A stretch of 64,000 nt of DNA, from positions 1 to 64,000 of the forward strand of contig NZ_HE611014.1 of assembly GCF_000236865.1 (NCBI RefSeq), read 5' to 3'. Below are positions 1 through 10,877 of this stretch, piece after piece. The translations under genes and the position numbers were made by a program. The stretch comes from Senegalimassilia anaerobia JC110. Its GTDB lineage: Bacteria > Actinomycetota > Coriobacteriia > Coriobacteriales > Eggerthellaceae. The notes below the pieces were generated by a model. The model worked only from the letters and a program-made list of their open reading frames with translations. It was not told where the DNA came from and searched no databases. Within the stretch, counting starts at the first letter, position 1. Each line of letters starts with the position of its first letter.

Positions 1-149
1 TCTGGGGTTCGGAAGAGGCTCGAGGGCGCGTTGCGCCCTTCCTTATATATGGACGGTCCACGGCGCCCTGGGCAGGGCACGTTGCACTGTGCAGCCGCAA
101 GCCGTGACGGCGGGAGACGGAACGCGAGGCACGCGGCCTTCCCCGCACC

Positions 150-540
150 TGGACGGCCTATACGCGTATGCGCTGCGGCGCGGCACGCGATCCTGCTGCT
201 CTCCGCAGGCATATCGACGGGCAGTGGAGCTTGGACCAGAAGGCGTTGGGTCGAGCCGCGGCGACGGGAGCGCGGGGCTCTGCCCGACATGGCAGCGCTC
301 GCAGCGGCGGGGCACAGAGCGTTGGGCAGCATGGGGTGGATCCCGGCGAAACGATTTGCCGCTTTTGCGCTCTGCCTCCTTGCGATTCGATGGCCTATAG
401 GTAGATGCGTCGCGGAGCAATGCCCGGACTCTCAGTGCGCCCTTATGGCGAATCGGCAGACTGCGGGACTTTAGAGCAGAAAGCGTTAGCCAAGCCATCG
501 CGACATCTCATGGCAGCGAAGACGAGCGGTTTGACGGGGA
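150..540. repeat. Degenerate direct repeat, two units about 240 bp apart
   Basis: Several short blocks recur in the same order. GGCCTATA is at 155 and 392, (C/G)CAGAA(G/A)GCGTT at 236 and 476, GCC..CGCGAC at about 255 and 494, and ATGGCAGCG at 289 and 510. The offset is 237-240 bp for the first three and about 221 bp for the last, so the units have diverged by substitution and small deletions. No coding potential is shared between them. Confidence 0.4.
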
Positions 541-744
541 GCAGAGAGCCCGGCCCACTTCCCGCATTTGCGATATGCGTTCTCTTCGACCGTGTCGAGA
601 ACGCAAAGGGACATTCGGCCGGGCACAGCAAGGCTTCATAGATTCGAGCATAGAAGGTTGCGCTGCCTTTTTCGCCTATACGCACAAAGAGGGGAACCCA
701 ATCAGCAACCCCCCGATTCCGCTCGGTTCACTGTATAGCGGCAA

Positions 745-823
745 GCCCCCTTGCTCCATTCCTGAACCGCCTCCTTTTCTTGAACATGAGAAATGAGAGG
801 CAGTTCAAATGGAGCAAGGGGGC
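745..823. repeat. Long imperfect inverted repeat (hairpin)
   Basis: Positions 745-760 and 808-823 are a perfect 16-bp inverted repeat. The pairing continues inward, with 764-780 against 788-806 and a few bulges, leaving a loop of only about 8 nt. The transcript could form a stem of about 35 bp. GGTTTTA follows on the + strand. It could be a strong terminator, a palindromic mobile remnant or a structured RNA. No gene directly abuts it. Confidence 0.6.
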
Positions 824-1082
824 GGTTTTAATATGACTAGCTTTAGAGGAGCGCCCTTGAGACATTGCGAGGCTGGGCTCTTTCGCTCGCGCTGGATTCG
901 CTCGTTCGGCCGAACAGCGTTCGATGCCGCGATATTGATATACAGATATATAGAAGAGGTTCGCCTCATGCGACCGCTGCTCTTGCGCTTGGTTCTCTTC
1001 CTATGCCCGTTTATCGCTGCCCGAACATGCTTGCTTGTCGGCGCTCGAACTACGTTTCCTTACCTGAACGGCTTACCCCCTG

Positions 1083-1120
1083 AAAAAGAAGAGGCCCGCG
1101 AGAAGGGGGCTCGCGGGCCA
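1083..1120 (-). terminator. Intrinsic terminator reading leftwards
   Basis: GGCCCGCGAG and CTCGCGGGCC form a 10-bp GC stem at 1093-1119. On the minus strand it is followed by a T-rich tract (TCTTCTTTTT). No minus-strand protein gene lies just to its right, so the transcript it would end is not obvious. Confidence 0.5.
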
Positions 1121-1549
1121 TGGAGGAGATTCGGAAGCAACGCTTAGTGAGGGGATTCGCCTGCGCGTTATGGGGTGCGCTCGACCGGAGGGGGTTGGTC
1201 GTTCGGCGTTGCGAGCTTCCGCGGATGTGTTATCGATTGTCAACGCTCCATCTCTTTCGTCGCATGAGCGCAAGCCGCAAACAGTTGGCGAAACGGTCCC
1301 GGCTGAAACTTTATTTCGGCCAAGACCAAGGTGCGGCTTCGCTCCCGACAACATGGATAGTACGCCGGGTCAGGTAGCCGCGCGCCACCCTTAGATGGTC
1401 ATTTTCGGCTCGCTGCACGGTTTTCTTTACTTACCCGAAAGGGGTGTCTCGGGTATTTCCGCTGGTCAGATTGTTATGCTTCTTTTTCTTGGGGCGCAGG
1501 CTCATTGTTAACCGCGTATGTTACCATTCCCCCTGAGAGAAGGGGCGAA

Positions 1550-2986
1550 ATGAAAACTGCAGCATCAGCAAAACCGGAGTTGAACCATAAACCTGCCGGC
1601 GGCAAGCCGCGCTTTAGCGCCAAGATGACCGCGTTTGCATCAACGGGCATAGCGTGTCCGCTGGCTTGGGGCTTTTTGATCAACGCATTCGGAGGAGTAA
1701 GCCCCTCCGCCCAGCTTCCCTGGACGTTTTCCTACCTTCTGCTGGCGGTTGCCGTTTTGCTGTTCGCTGCCGTTTCACGCAAAGCGCCAACGTTCTTCAC
1801 CTCTGGGATTTCCGCAGCGGTTGTCGGCGCGTTCGGCGCGCTAGGCGCGCTGCTGCTCGCACTCACATTTACTGCAATCCCCTCGATTCCGCTCCAATTT
1901 GCCGCCATGGCCCTATGCGCATGCGTTCTTGGCTGGCTATACCTGCAGTGGGGAACGTTCTATGCGAAGCTCGATTTGCGCCATGCGGTGGTTTACCTGC
2001 TGCTGGCCAACATCGGGGGGTCGACGCTGAAGGCGCTCACGCATTTCGTCCCCTTTGAGGTCCAATGCGTGTTCGCCATGCTGCTACCCATCGCCTCGGT
2101 GTGGATGTGCCGCGTCGCGCTCAGCAGCATGGAGAACGCCAGCGCAGAAAAGGCCGTCATTCGCTTTGACTCCCACAACATGCGAGGGCTATGGAAGGTA
2201 GCTGTGACCATTGCCGCGTTCAGCTTCGTGGCCGCGTTCCTGGTAAGCCGGTTCTCGGGAAACCAGTCCCAGGTGCCCGCTGTCGACTTCTTGCTTGGGC
2301 GTTTATTGGAAATGGTCATCTCGGGCATCGTACTATTCGTAGTAGTGAAGCTGAACAAGCCTTTTAACTTCTCGCAATTGTGGCGTATCGCGCTTTTGGT
2401 GCTTGCTCTAGACATGCTCAGTCAGGCCACATTCCCTGAAATGACCGTGCTTCGATGCGTGGAAAGCAGTGCTTGGGACCTTATCGTGCTATTCGCCTGG
2501 TTGACCCTGTCCGACGTGGCACAGCATTCGAAGCTTCCCGCCCCGTGGGTCTTCGGCATCGGCTGGGCCTGCTATACGGCGCCGTTCGCCATCGGATCGA
2601 TGATGCCCCCCGCGTATTCAGGCGGCGAACACGATGCCGTGATCGTGGTCGCCTTGATGTTCGTGCTGCTGCTGGTGTCCTCGTTCTGCTTGGAAATGCG
2701 CGACCAGGATACGAAGTGGTTGTTCGCGGAATTGCGCGGCGAACCGGTAAGCGCGCCCGCGGATTACCGAAGCCTTGAGGAGCACTGCGAGGAGGTTGGC
2801 AAGCAGCACAAGCTGACGCCACGCGAACTTGAGATCATGCAGCTGCTGTGCAAGGGACGCACGAAGGCGTACATCGCCGAGACGCTGTACCTGACCGAGA
2901 ACACCGTGAAGGGCCACACGAAGCATATCTACTCGAAACTAGATGTGCATAGCAAGCAAGAGCTGCTTGACCTGGTTGAACGCTAA
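1550..2986 (+). CDS. Membrane-anchored LuxR-family transcriptional regulator
   Basis: About 478 residues. Roughly the first 370 residues are hydrophobic and look like ten or more membrane helices; a short linker leads to a C-terminal LuxR helix-turn-helix (TPRELEIMQLLCKG, then TENTVKGHTKHIYSKL). Polytopic LuxR regulators of this kind are greatly expanded in Eggerthellaceae, where they are thought to sense small molecules at the membrane. I chose ATG 1550 because AGAAGGGG lies just upstream; the frame stays open to a TTG at 1505 with no ribosome binding site. The gene stands alone, convergent with clpB, with a shared terminator at 3051-3091. The ligand and targets are unknown. Confidence 0.85.
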   Translation: MKTAASAKPELNHKPAGGKPRFSAKMTAFASTGIACPLAWGFLINAFGGVSPSAQLPWTFSYLLLAVAVLLFAAVSRKAPTFFTSGISAAVVGAFGALGALLLALTFTAIPSIPLQFAAMALCACVLGWLYLQWGTFYAKLDLRHAVVYLLLANIGGSTLKALTHFVPFEVQCVFAMLLPIASVWMCRVALSSMENASAEKAVIRFDSHNMRGLWKVAVTIAAFSFVAAFLVSRFSGNQSQVPAVDFLLGRLLEMVISGIVLFVVVKLNKPFNFSQLWRIALLVLALDMLSQATFPEMTVLRCVESSAWDLIVLFAWLTLSDVAQHSKLPAPWVFGIGWACYTAPFAIGSMMPPAYSGGEHDAVIVVALMFVLLLVSSFCLEMRDQDTKWLFAELRGEPVSAPADYRSLEEHCEEVGKQHKLTPRELEIMQLLCKGRTKAYIAETLYLTENTVKGHTKHIYSKLDVHSKQELLDLVER

Positions 2987-3050
2987 GCCCTGCGCCACTC
3001 ATGCAGCCGAAGGGCGAATGACTTGAAACGATGATCTCGCATACAAACGA

Positions 3051-3091
3051 AGAGCGCCTGCCAAGATAAAACTCGGCAGGCGCTCTTTTTC
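3051..3091 (+). terminator. Intrinsic terminator between luxR-type gene and clpB
   Basis: A perfect 12-bp inverted repeat (AGAGCGCCTGCC / GGCAGGCGCTCT) is followed by five T on the + strand. It ends the upstream LuxR gene and lies close to the convergent clpB stop, so it may serve both directions. Confidence 0.85.
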
Positions 3092-3141
3092 GTTACACGC
3101 TTACAGCTGCGTCGCGATAACCGCAACGCACGGCCGCTCGG

Positions 3142-5841
3142 CTAGTCAACCGGCACGGCGTCAAGCTCCAACGGCGGCTCGACGCGACATACGTACTCGT
3201 CGGTTGCCTCGTCGATGTCGATGAGCACATGGCTGCGATCGGGCAGCTTGCCCTCGACGATCTTCTGTGCAATGCGATCGACGATCTCGCGCTGCACCAA
3301 ACGCTTGCAGGGACGAGCGCCATACACCGGATCGAAACCGTCGATGGACAGATGGTCCATAGCGGCGGGCGTGACGTCGAGCGTGACGCGACGATCGGCC
3401 AAACGCTGACGCACGTCGTTAAGCTGCAGCTCGACGATGGGCTCCATGTTGGCGATGGACAGCGCATGGAACGTGATGACCTCATCGATACGGTTGAGGA
3501 ACTCGGGGCGGAAGGTGTTACGCAGCGCGTCGTTGATCTTGTTGGACAGCTCCGCCAAGCTCTTCGCCGCCGTTTCCACATCGCCCTTCATGACGTTTTC
3601 CATGACGTCGCCCATGGTCTCCTTCTGGGCGTTCGCACTTTCGTATTCGCGAATGGCTTGGGAGCCGATGTTGCTGGTCATGATGATGATGGCGTTCTTG
3701 AACGACACCAAACGACCCTGACCATCCGTCAAGCGGCCGTCATCGAGAACCTGCAGCAAGATGTTGAAGACATCGGGATGGGCCTTCTCCACCTCATCGA
3801 GCAAGATGACGCTATACGGACGACGACGCACCGCCTCGGTAAGCTGACCGCCCTCGTCGTAACCGACGTATCCCGGAGGGGCACCGATCAGGCGCTGCAC
3901 GCTGAATTTCTCCATGTACTCCGACATGTCGATGCGCACCATGGCCTTCTCGCTGTCGAACAGGTATTCCGCCAGCGCCTTCGCCAGCTCCGTCTTGCCC
4001 ACGCCAGTGGGACCGAGGAACAGGAAGCTGCCGATAGGCTTGTTCGGGTCGGACAGGCCTGCGCGGTTGCGGCGGATAGCGCCGGCGACCGCCGAGACGG
4101 CCTCGTCCTGGCCGATAACGCGCTCATGCAGCTTGTCCTCGAGGTCGACGAGCTTCTCCATCTCGCCCTGCATCATCTTGGACACGGGGATGCCGGTCCA
4201 GGTGGACACCACCTCGGCGATTTCCTCCTGCGACACCTCCTCCTTGAGAATCGCGCCGTCCTCTTGCTTGTCGTTCAGGGCCTGTTCGGCCTGATCCAGC
4301 TTGCGCTGCAGCTCGGGGATGCGGCCGTAGCGGATCTCGGAGGCCTTCACCAAATCGCCTTCGCGGGTTGCGCGCTCCTCTTCGGTCTGCGCGGCTTCGA
4401 GGTCGGCTTTGAGCGTTTGGACGTCCTCGATAACGTCCTTTTCGTTTTGCCATTCGGCCTTGCGCTTCGACAATGCATCCTGAGCGTCGGCGATTTCCTT
4501 GCGCAGATGCTCAAGGCGTTCGCGGCTGACCTCGTCCGTCTCCTTCATAAGCGCCTGCTCCTCGATCTGCATCTGGGTAAGCTTGCGCTCCGCCAGATCG
4601 ACCTCTTCGGGCATGCTGTCGATCTCGATGCGCAGACGGCTGGCGGCCTCGTCCATGAGGTCGATGGCCTTGTCGGGCAGGAAGCGGTCGGAGATGTAGC
4701 GGTTCGACAGCTCCGCGCAGGCGACGATGGCGGCATCGGTGATGCGCACGCCATGATGGATCTCGTACTTCTCCTTCAGGCCGCGAAGGATGGCGATGGT
4801 GTCCTCGACCGTGGGCTCGCTGACCATGACCGTCTGAAAACGACGCTCAAGAGCGGCATCCTTTTCGATGTACTTGCGGTACTCATCGAGCGTGGTTGCG
4901 CCGATGGCGTGCAGCTCGCCGCGCGCCAGGGCCGGCTTGAGCATGTTGCCCGCATCCATGGAGCTATCGCCCGTGGAGCCGGCGCCCACGATGGTATGCA
5001 GCTCGTCGATGAAGAGGATGATCTGGCCGTTCGACTCCTTGACCTCGCGCAGAACCGCCTTCAAGCGGTCCTCGAACTCGCCGCGGTACTTAGCGCCTGC
5101 GACCATGGCGCCCAGGTCGAGCGCGATGACGTCGTGGTCCTTCAAGCCGGACGGGACATCGCCTGCGACGATGCGCTGCGCCAGGCCTTCGACGATGGCG
5201 GTTTTGCCGACGCCGGGTTCGCCGATAAGCACGGGGTTGTTCTTCGTGCGGCGGCTGAGCACCTGGATGGTGCGACGAATCTCCTCGGAACGGCCGATGA
5301 CCGGGTCGAGCTTGCCCTCGCGCGCCTTCTGCGTAAGGTTCTGGCCGTACTGGTTCAAGGCGTCGAGCTCAGGCTTGCTTTGCTGATCGGTGACGCGGGT
5401 GGAACCGCGCAGGGAGCTGTACGCCTCCTCGACGGTTTTCCCCGTGATGCCGAGGCCGTTGAGCACGCGGCCGGCGTCGCCCTTGTCCTGAGCCAAGGCG
5501 ATGAGCAGGTGCTCGGTGGTTGCGTAGCTGTCGCCCATGCGCTCCGCTGCCTTCACGGCGTTGTCGATGACCTTCATAAGGTTGTTGCTGGGCATGGCCA
5601 TAGGCATGGTGGAGCCGCTGGCCTTCGGCATGGCGGCGATGGCGGCGTCGACGTTTTGCGACAGCTGCGCCGGATCGGCGCCGATGCGCTTGATGATGGC
5701 GGACAGATTGTTCTCCGATGCGTCCAGCATGGCCTTGAGCAAGTGAATGGGCTCGATGGTGCTGGATTGCGCATCGCCGGCAACGCCCATCGAGGCCTGG
5801 AAGGCCTCCTGAGCGGTAACGGCAAGTTTATCTAATCTCAT
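3142..5841 (-). CDS. clpB: ATP-dependent disaggregase ClpB
   Basis: 899 residues, slightly longer than typical ClpB. The order is an N-terminal repeat domain, a first AAA+ module with [13 protein letters not shown] (Walker A) and [12 protein letters not shown] (Walker B), a coiled-coil middle domain rich in Glu/Lys (about 410-540), and a second AAA+ module with [14 protein letters not shown] and LLDEVEKAH. ClpB extracts and refolds aggregated proteins together with DnaK/DnaJ/GrpE in the cytosol. The start has GGAGG just upstream. It is the last gene of the dnaK-grpE-dnaJ-hspR-clpB series, starting 34 nt after hspR, so it is probably under HspR control. The C-terminus has an acidic extension ending in VPVD. 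Confidence 0.97.
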   Translation of the reverse strand: MRLDKLAVTAQEAFQASMGVAGDAQSSTIEPIHLLKAMLDASENNLSAIIKRIGADPAQLSQNVDAAIAAMPKASGSTMPMAMPSNNLMKVIDNAVKAAERMGDSYATTEHLLIALAQDKGDAGRVLNGLGITGKTVEEAYSSLRGSTRVTDQQSKPELDALNQYGQNLTQKAREGKLDPVIGRSEEIRRTIQVLSRRTKNNPVLIGEPGVGKTAIVEGLAQRIVAGDVPSGLKDHDVIALDLGAMVAGAKYRGEFEDRLKAVLREVKESNGQIILFIDELHTIVGAGSTGDSSMDAGNMLKPALARGELHAIGATTLDEYRKYIEKDAALERRFQTVMVSEPTVEDTIAILRGLKEKYEIHHGVRITDAAIVACAELSNRYISDRFLPDKAIDLMDEAASRLRIEIDSMPEEVDLAERKLTQMQIEEQALMKETDEVSRERLEHLRKEIADAQDALSKRKAEWQNEKDVIEDVQTLKADLEAAQTEEERATREGDLVKASEIRYGRIPELQRKLDQAEQALNDKQEDGAILKEEVSQEEIAEVVSTWTGIPVSKMMQGEMEKLVDLEDKLHERVIGQDEAVSAVAGAIRRNRAGLSDPNKPIGSFLFLGPTGVGKTELAKALAEYLFDSEKAMVRIDMSEYMEKFSVQRLIGAPPGYVGYDEGGQLTEAVRRRPYSVILLDEVEKAHPDVFNILLQVLDDGRLTDGQGRLVSFKNAIIIMTSNIGSQAIREYESANAQKETMGDVMENVMKGDVETAAKSLAELSNKINDALRNTFRPEFLNRIDEVITFHALSIANMEPIVELQLNDVRQRLADRRVTLDVTPAAMDHLSIDGFDPVYGARPCKRLVQREIVDRIAQKIVEGKLPDRSHVLIDIDEATDEYVCRVEPPLELDAVPVD

Positions 5842-5875
5842 GCGAACCTCCTTTGAATCGGTTCAACGCATTTGT

Positions 5876-6274
5876 TTACAAAAGCGAGCTGGGACGACGA
5901 ACGACGATCGCCGTAGGCGACTGCACGAGGGAGTTCACGCTTTCGCGCGTTTCCAGCTCGTGCACGCGATCGGCAAGGCGGCGAACCCGTTTGTGCAGGT
6001 CGTCGATTTCCTGATCGCGATCGACCAGGCGGCCCTGCAGATCGAGGATGCGGATGACCCCGGCAAGGTTGATGCCCTCGCCGGTGAGCTCGTTGATAAG
6101 GGACAGGCGCTCGATATCCGCCTGCGAGTACATGCGGGTATTGCCGCTGGTGCGCTGGGGCGTTACCAGGCCCTTCTGCTCGTATGCTCGAAGGGTTTGA
6201 GGGTGCACGCCTGCCAGTTCGGCAGCTACGCCGATCATATACAGGGGCCGGTTGCGATCGTTCCATTCGGGCAT
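5876..6274 (-). CDS. hspR: Heat-shock repressor HspR (MerR family)
   Basis: 132 residues. The N-terminus has the MerR winged helix (PLYMIGVAAELAGVHPQTLR followed by AYEQKGLVTPQR), then a predicted coiled coil (about 75-110). In Actinobacteria, HspR binds HAIR inverted repeats upstream of dnaK and clpB and uses DnaK as co-repressor, which gives feedback on chaperone levels. Here it lies between dnaJ (3 nt from its stop) and clpB in one operon, the classical actinobacterial arrangement. A possible HAIR-like operator overlaps the dnaK promoter (10002-10015). Confidence 0.93.
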   Translation of the reverse strand: MPEWNDRNRPLYMIGVAAELAGVHPQTLRAYEQKGLVTPQRTSGNTRMYSQADIERLSLINELTGEGINLAGVIRILDLQGRLVDRDQEIDDLHKRVRRLADRVHELETRESVNSLVQSPTAIVVRRPSSLL

Positions 6275-6276
6275 GC

Positions 6277-7230
6277 TTACCAGCTCCTCACGTCATCGGG
6301 CGACGCCTCCAAGAACGCCTCCATGGCCTTTTGCTGCTGCGGGTTCATAGACTTGGGAACCTGCACTTTGATGGTGATCTTCAGGTCGCCGTTGCCGGAG
6401 CCCTTCACCTTCGGCGCCCCCTTACCGCGAACCGACATGACCGTTTGGTCTTGGGTTCCGGCAGGCACCTTCACGCGCACCTTCGTGCCATCGGGAGCAG
6501 GCACTACGACGCTGGCGCCCAACGCGGCTTCCGCCACGTTGACGGGCACATCGATGAGCACATCGGCCCCATCGCGCTTGAAGTACGGATGATCCTGAAT
6601 GCGGGTAGTGACCAGCAGGTCGCCGGCCTCACCGCCCGATTCACCAGGTGCGCCCTTGCCGCGGAAGCGCAAACGCCCGCCATCGACGGCGCCCGCAGGG
6701 ACCTTGACGGTAAGCGTTTCCGAATCGGCGCGACCGGGCACGCGAACGGTAACGCGCTTCTCCGTACCGGAAAACGCCTCTTCGAACGTAACGTTCAGGG
6801 TAACGTTCATGTCCTGGCCCTTGCGCGGACGCGGTTGGCGGCCCGCAAAGCCGCTAGCGCCGGCGCCGTTGAAATCCCAGTTCGAGCCGAATGCACCCTC
6901 GCCACGGCGGATGCTTTCGAGGATATCGGCCCAGCTGCCGAAACCACCTGCACCGGCGCCGCCGAAGATATCCTCGACGTTCACGGACCCACCGCCCCAT
7001 CCTCGGGGAATCTGATTCTCGTTCGCGGTGCCGTATTGGTCGTACAGCTTGCGCTTCTTATCGTCTGACAAGACCTCGTAGGCTTCGTTGATCTCCTTGA
7101 ACTTGGCCTCGCTGCCACCCGCATCGGGGTGGTGCTTGCGCGCTAGTTTGCGGAACGCCTTCTTAATCTCGTCGGTGGTCGCCGTGCGCGGAACGCCCAG
7201 CGTTTTGTAGTAATCCGGAGTAGCCGGCAT
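6277..7230 (-). CDS. dnaJ: DnaJ-type co-chaperone lacking the zinc-finger domain (CbpA-like)
   Basis: 317 residues. The N-terminal J domain carries the HPD motif (KHHPDAGG). A Gly/Phe-rich segment (about 75-125) and two C-terminal substrate-binding beta domains follow. The four CxxCxGxG repeats of classical DnaJ are absent, so this is a type II (CbpA/DnaJ2-like) J protein. It stimulates DnaK ATPase and delivers substrates. I chose ATG 7230 because GGAAGG lies 8 nt upstream; a GTG at 7239 would abut that site. It sits between grpE and hspR, with a GC hairpin lacking a U-tract (7260-7288) between grpE and dnaJ. Confidence 0.93.
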   Translation of the reverse strand: MPATPDYYKTLGVPRTATTDEIKKAFRKLARKHHPDAGGSEAKFKEINEAYEVLSDDKKRKLYDQYGTANENQIPRGWGGGSVNVEDIFGGAGAGGFGSWADILESIRRGEGAFGSNWDFNGAGASGFAGRQPRPRKGQDMNVTLNVTFEEAFSGTEKRVTVRVPGRADSETLTVKVPAGAVDGGRLRFRGKGAPGESGGEAGDLLVTTRIQDHPYFKRDGADVLIDVPVNVAEAALGASVVVPAPDGTKVRVKVPAGTQDQTVMSVRGKGAPKVKGSGNGDLKITIKVQVPKSMNPQQQKAMEAFLEASPDDVRSW

Positions 7231-7259
7231 GCGCTCCACCTTCCTTTCTTAAGTAAGCA

Positions 7260-7288
7260 CGAGGGCGGACCATACCGCCCGCCCTCGC
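7260..7288 (-). other. Intercistronic hairpin between grpE and dnaJ
   Basis: CGAGGGCGG and CCGCCCTCG can pair across a short loop in the roughly 67-nt gap between the two genes. There is no T-run after it in the minus direction, so it looks more like an mRNA processing or stability element than a full terminator. Confidence 0.4.
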
Positions 7289-7297
7289 AAAAGCTAT

Positions 7298-7987
7298 CTA
7301 TTCGTCTTCGCTCTCGGGCTTGGGCCTCTTCGGACCGCCCGTGGTGACGGTGACCATTGCGGCTCGGAGAACCTTCGTCCCCATCTTGTAGCCCTTCTGG
7401 TACACCTCATGCACCGTCTCGTCCGGCACGGACGCATCGTCGACCGTGGCGACCGCCTGGCACTCGAGCGCATCGAAAGCCTGGCCGGCAGGGTTGATGA
7501 CCTGCACGCCGCCGGTTTCCAGCACGTTCACGAACTTGCTGTGCACGGCCTTCACACCGTCGATCAAGCCGGCCTCGCCGTTCTTCTCGGCGTAGTCGAT
7601 GGTGCGCTCGAAATCGTCGATGACGGGCAGCAGCTTCTCAACCAGCTTCTCACCGGCGCGGAGGCGCTCCTGCTCGCGCTGCTCCGCCGTACGACGACGG
7701 TACGTATCCCATTCGGCATGCAGGCGCAGGTATTTGTCCTGCCAGTCCTTCGCCTCTGCCTGGGCCTTCTCCACCAGCTCGTCGTTGGTGGGAGCCTCTT
7801 CGGCCTGGGCCTCGAGCACTTCCTCGGCCTCCGCGACCGTATCGGATGCGGCGGGATCCGCCTCGGGGGCGGCGCCCTGCTGGGCGACGCCTTCCTGCTT
7901 CACGTCGGACGCTTCGTCCTGAATGGGAATCTGGGTGCCCTGATCCTGCGTTGCGCGCTCAGGCTCGGGCGTGCTCTGCATCGTCAT
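7298..7987 (-). CDS. grpE: Nucleotide exchange factor GrpE
   Basis: 229 residues. A long acidic, disordered N-terminus (about 1-75, rich in Glu/Ala/Gln) precedes the GrpE helical dimerisation region (DKYLRLHAEWDTYRRRTAEQ) and the C-terminal beta domain ending VTTGGPKRPKPESEDE. GrpE releases ADP from DnaK. It starts 5 nt after the dnaK stop and is clearly cotranscribed. ATG 7987 is supported by AGGAAGGG 11 nt upstream; a second in-frame ATG lies two codons later. Confidence 0.95.
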   Translation of the reverse strand: MTMQSTPEPERATQDQGTQIPIQDEASDVKQEGVAQQGAAPEADPAASDTVAEAEEVLEAQAEEAPTNDELVEKAQAEAKDWQDKYLRLHAEWDTYRRRTAEQREQERLRAGEKLVEKLLPVIDDFERTIDYAEKNGEAGLIDGVKAVHSKFVNVLETGGVQVINPAGQAFDALECQAVATVDDASVPDETVHEVYQKGYKMGTKVLRAAMVTVTTGGPKRPKPESEDE

Positions 7988-7992
7988 GGCGC

Positions 7993-9921
<1,929 letters not shown>

Positions 9922-9986
9922 TTATGTAACCGAAATCAGGTACTGCGGCTAGGCTCTAAGGGCTTAACCTTTTTCCGACGATTCGT

Positions 9987-10015
9987 ACTATAAAATCTAA
10001 GTCTTGGCATGTCAA
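9987..10015 (-). promoter_or_regulatory. dnaK operon promoter with candidate HspR (HAIR-like) site
   Basis: On the minus strand, TTGACA (10010-10015) and TATAGT (9987-9992) are separated by exactly 17 bp, close to the sigma-70 consensus. CTTG-N6-CAAG (10002-10015) overlaps the -35 element; its half sites resemble the CTTGAGT/ACTCAAG arms of HAIR operators. Repressor binding here would block the promoter, as known for HspR. The operator assignment is inference. Confidence 0.65.
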
Positions 10016-10029
10016 GTTATTTGAGAAAT

Positions 10030-10364
10030 ATAATGTTACGTTTTGTCAACACCAAAATGTCAGATAGGTTGAAATTTCTCTATCAAGCTTTTGAACTGGG
10101 AAAACAATATCCTCTTCCGGAAAATGACGCCCATGCTGGCACGGAATCGCGGCTTGATCGCGAATGTAATGCAACTCGCAAGATCTCAGTCGCTATGCAA
10201 TAGATTCTCAAAGGGCGTTTGGCACAAGACCCCCACGCCCGCTCAAACGCAGGCGCCGGAGACGCCCTTCCGTCTTCGCAACGCACGTTTCGGCCGTCGG
10301 ACGCTGAAGGTCGAGCCCGCCTTGCAGCTCGGCCCAACCCTCCCGTATCGAACCCCCATACGCA
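10030..10364. other. Intergenic region upstream of dnaK, no gene seen
   Basis: The overlapping short frames have no ribosome binding site or family signature. A TATAAT is present at 10027-10032 on the + strand without a convincing -35. I see no other feature. Confidence 0.4.
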
Positions 10365-10400
10365 ACGAGGCCCTTGCCTATATATAGGCAAGGGCCTCGT
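10365..10400 (-). terminator. 36-bp perfect palindrome downstream of the ferredoxin gene
   Basis: Positions 10365-10382 and 10383-10400 are exact reverse complements, giving an 18-bp stem centred on TATATATA. It lies 23 bp beyond the ferredoxin stop. There is no T-tract on either side, so it may act as a transcript-end stabiliser or a protein-binding palindrome rather than a classical intrinsic terminator. Confidence 0.55.
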
Positions 10401-10422
10401 TCAACGCGATCAACGACAGAGG

Positions 10423-10611
10423 TTACTCTTCGACGACCTCGGGGATGGCGCCCATGGGGCACTCCTCGACGCAGTCGCCGCAAGCGATGCAGTTCTCCTC
10501 GTTCACAGCCTCGACAACGCCACCGTTGACCTCCAGGACCTCCTGCGGGCAGGCGTCAACGCAAATGCCGCAGCCGATGCACTCGTCAGCCACAATAACC
10601 GGATGTGCCAT
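10423..10611 (-). CDS. Small 2[4Fe-4S] ferredoxin
   Basis: 62 residues with two clusters of the CxxCxxCxxxCP type: CIGCGICVDACP (about 11-22) and CIACGDCVEECP (about 41-52). Such bacterial ferredoxins carry low-potential electrons in the cytosol between anaerobic oxidoreductases. AAGGAG precedes the ATG. It is a single gene between the chaperone operon and the hypE operon, each separated by hairpins or gaps, so its partner enzyme is not indicated by context. Confidence 0.95.
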   Translation of the reverse strand: MAHPVIVADECIGCGICVDACPQEVLEVNGGVVEAVNEENCIACGDCVEECPMGAIPEVVEE

Positions 10612-10877
10612 GGTAACTCCTTCTCGTCTATAAGCCCCGGCGAAATGCTACCGGGTCATACCCCAATTAAGCAATGCAGGCACAATACCACTACTGCCGA
10701 TGATTGCAATACGAATCAGGAAAATACCCGGGGAGCGGTTACGACGGCGCTTTCGCAACGACGTTTAACCCGTGCGTCGCATCAAGCTTGACGCCTAATC
10801 CGCCAACCGAACACACAAAAAGCCCCACTTCCCGAGGAGAAGCGGGGCCAAGCCGACCGGTTATCGTCCAGACGCGT

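Larger units (their letters stand above)
1..1549. other. Long intergenic region without a recognisable protein gene
   Basis: None of the short open frames here resembles a protein family, none has a good ribosome binding site, and they overlap on both strands, so I call no CDS. The stretch contains a degenerate direct repeat (about 150-300 and 390-540), a long imperfect hairpin (745-823) and a GC-rich hairpin (1093-1119), each listed separately. The base composition is mixed, with TATATA runs near 45 and 940-950. It could be decayed mobile DNA or a non-coding RNA locus; the sequence does not decide. Confidence 0.5.

Noticed and set aside
31-498. Overlapping open frames on both strands at the left end
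   Set aside because: Arg/Pro/Ala-rich products typical of random high-GC frames, without start signals.
3229-5835. An 868-codon frame antisense to clpB
   Set aside because: Third-position-driven shadow of clpB; composition rich in Leu/Asp/Val/His/Arg and no homology signature.
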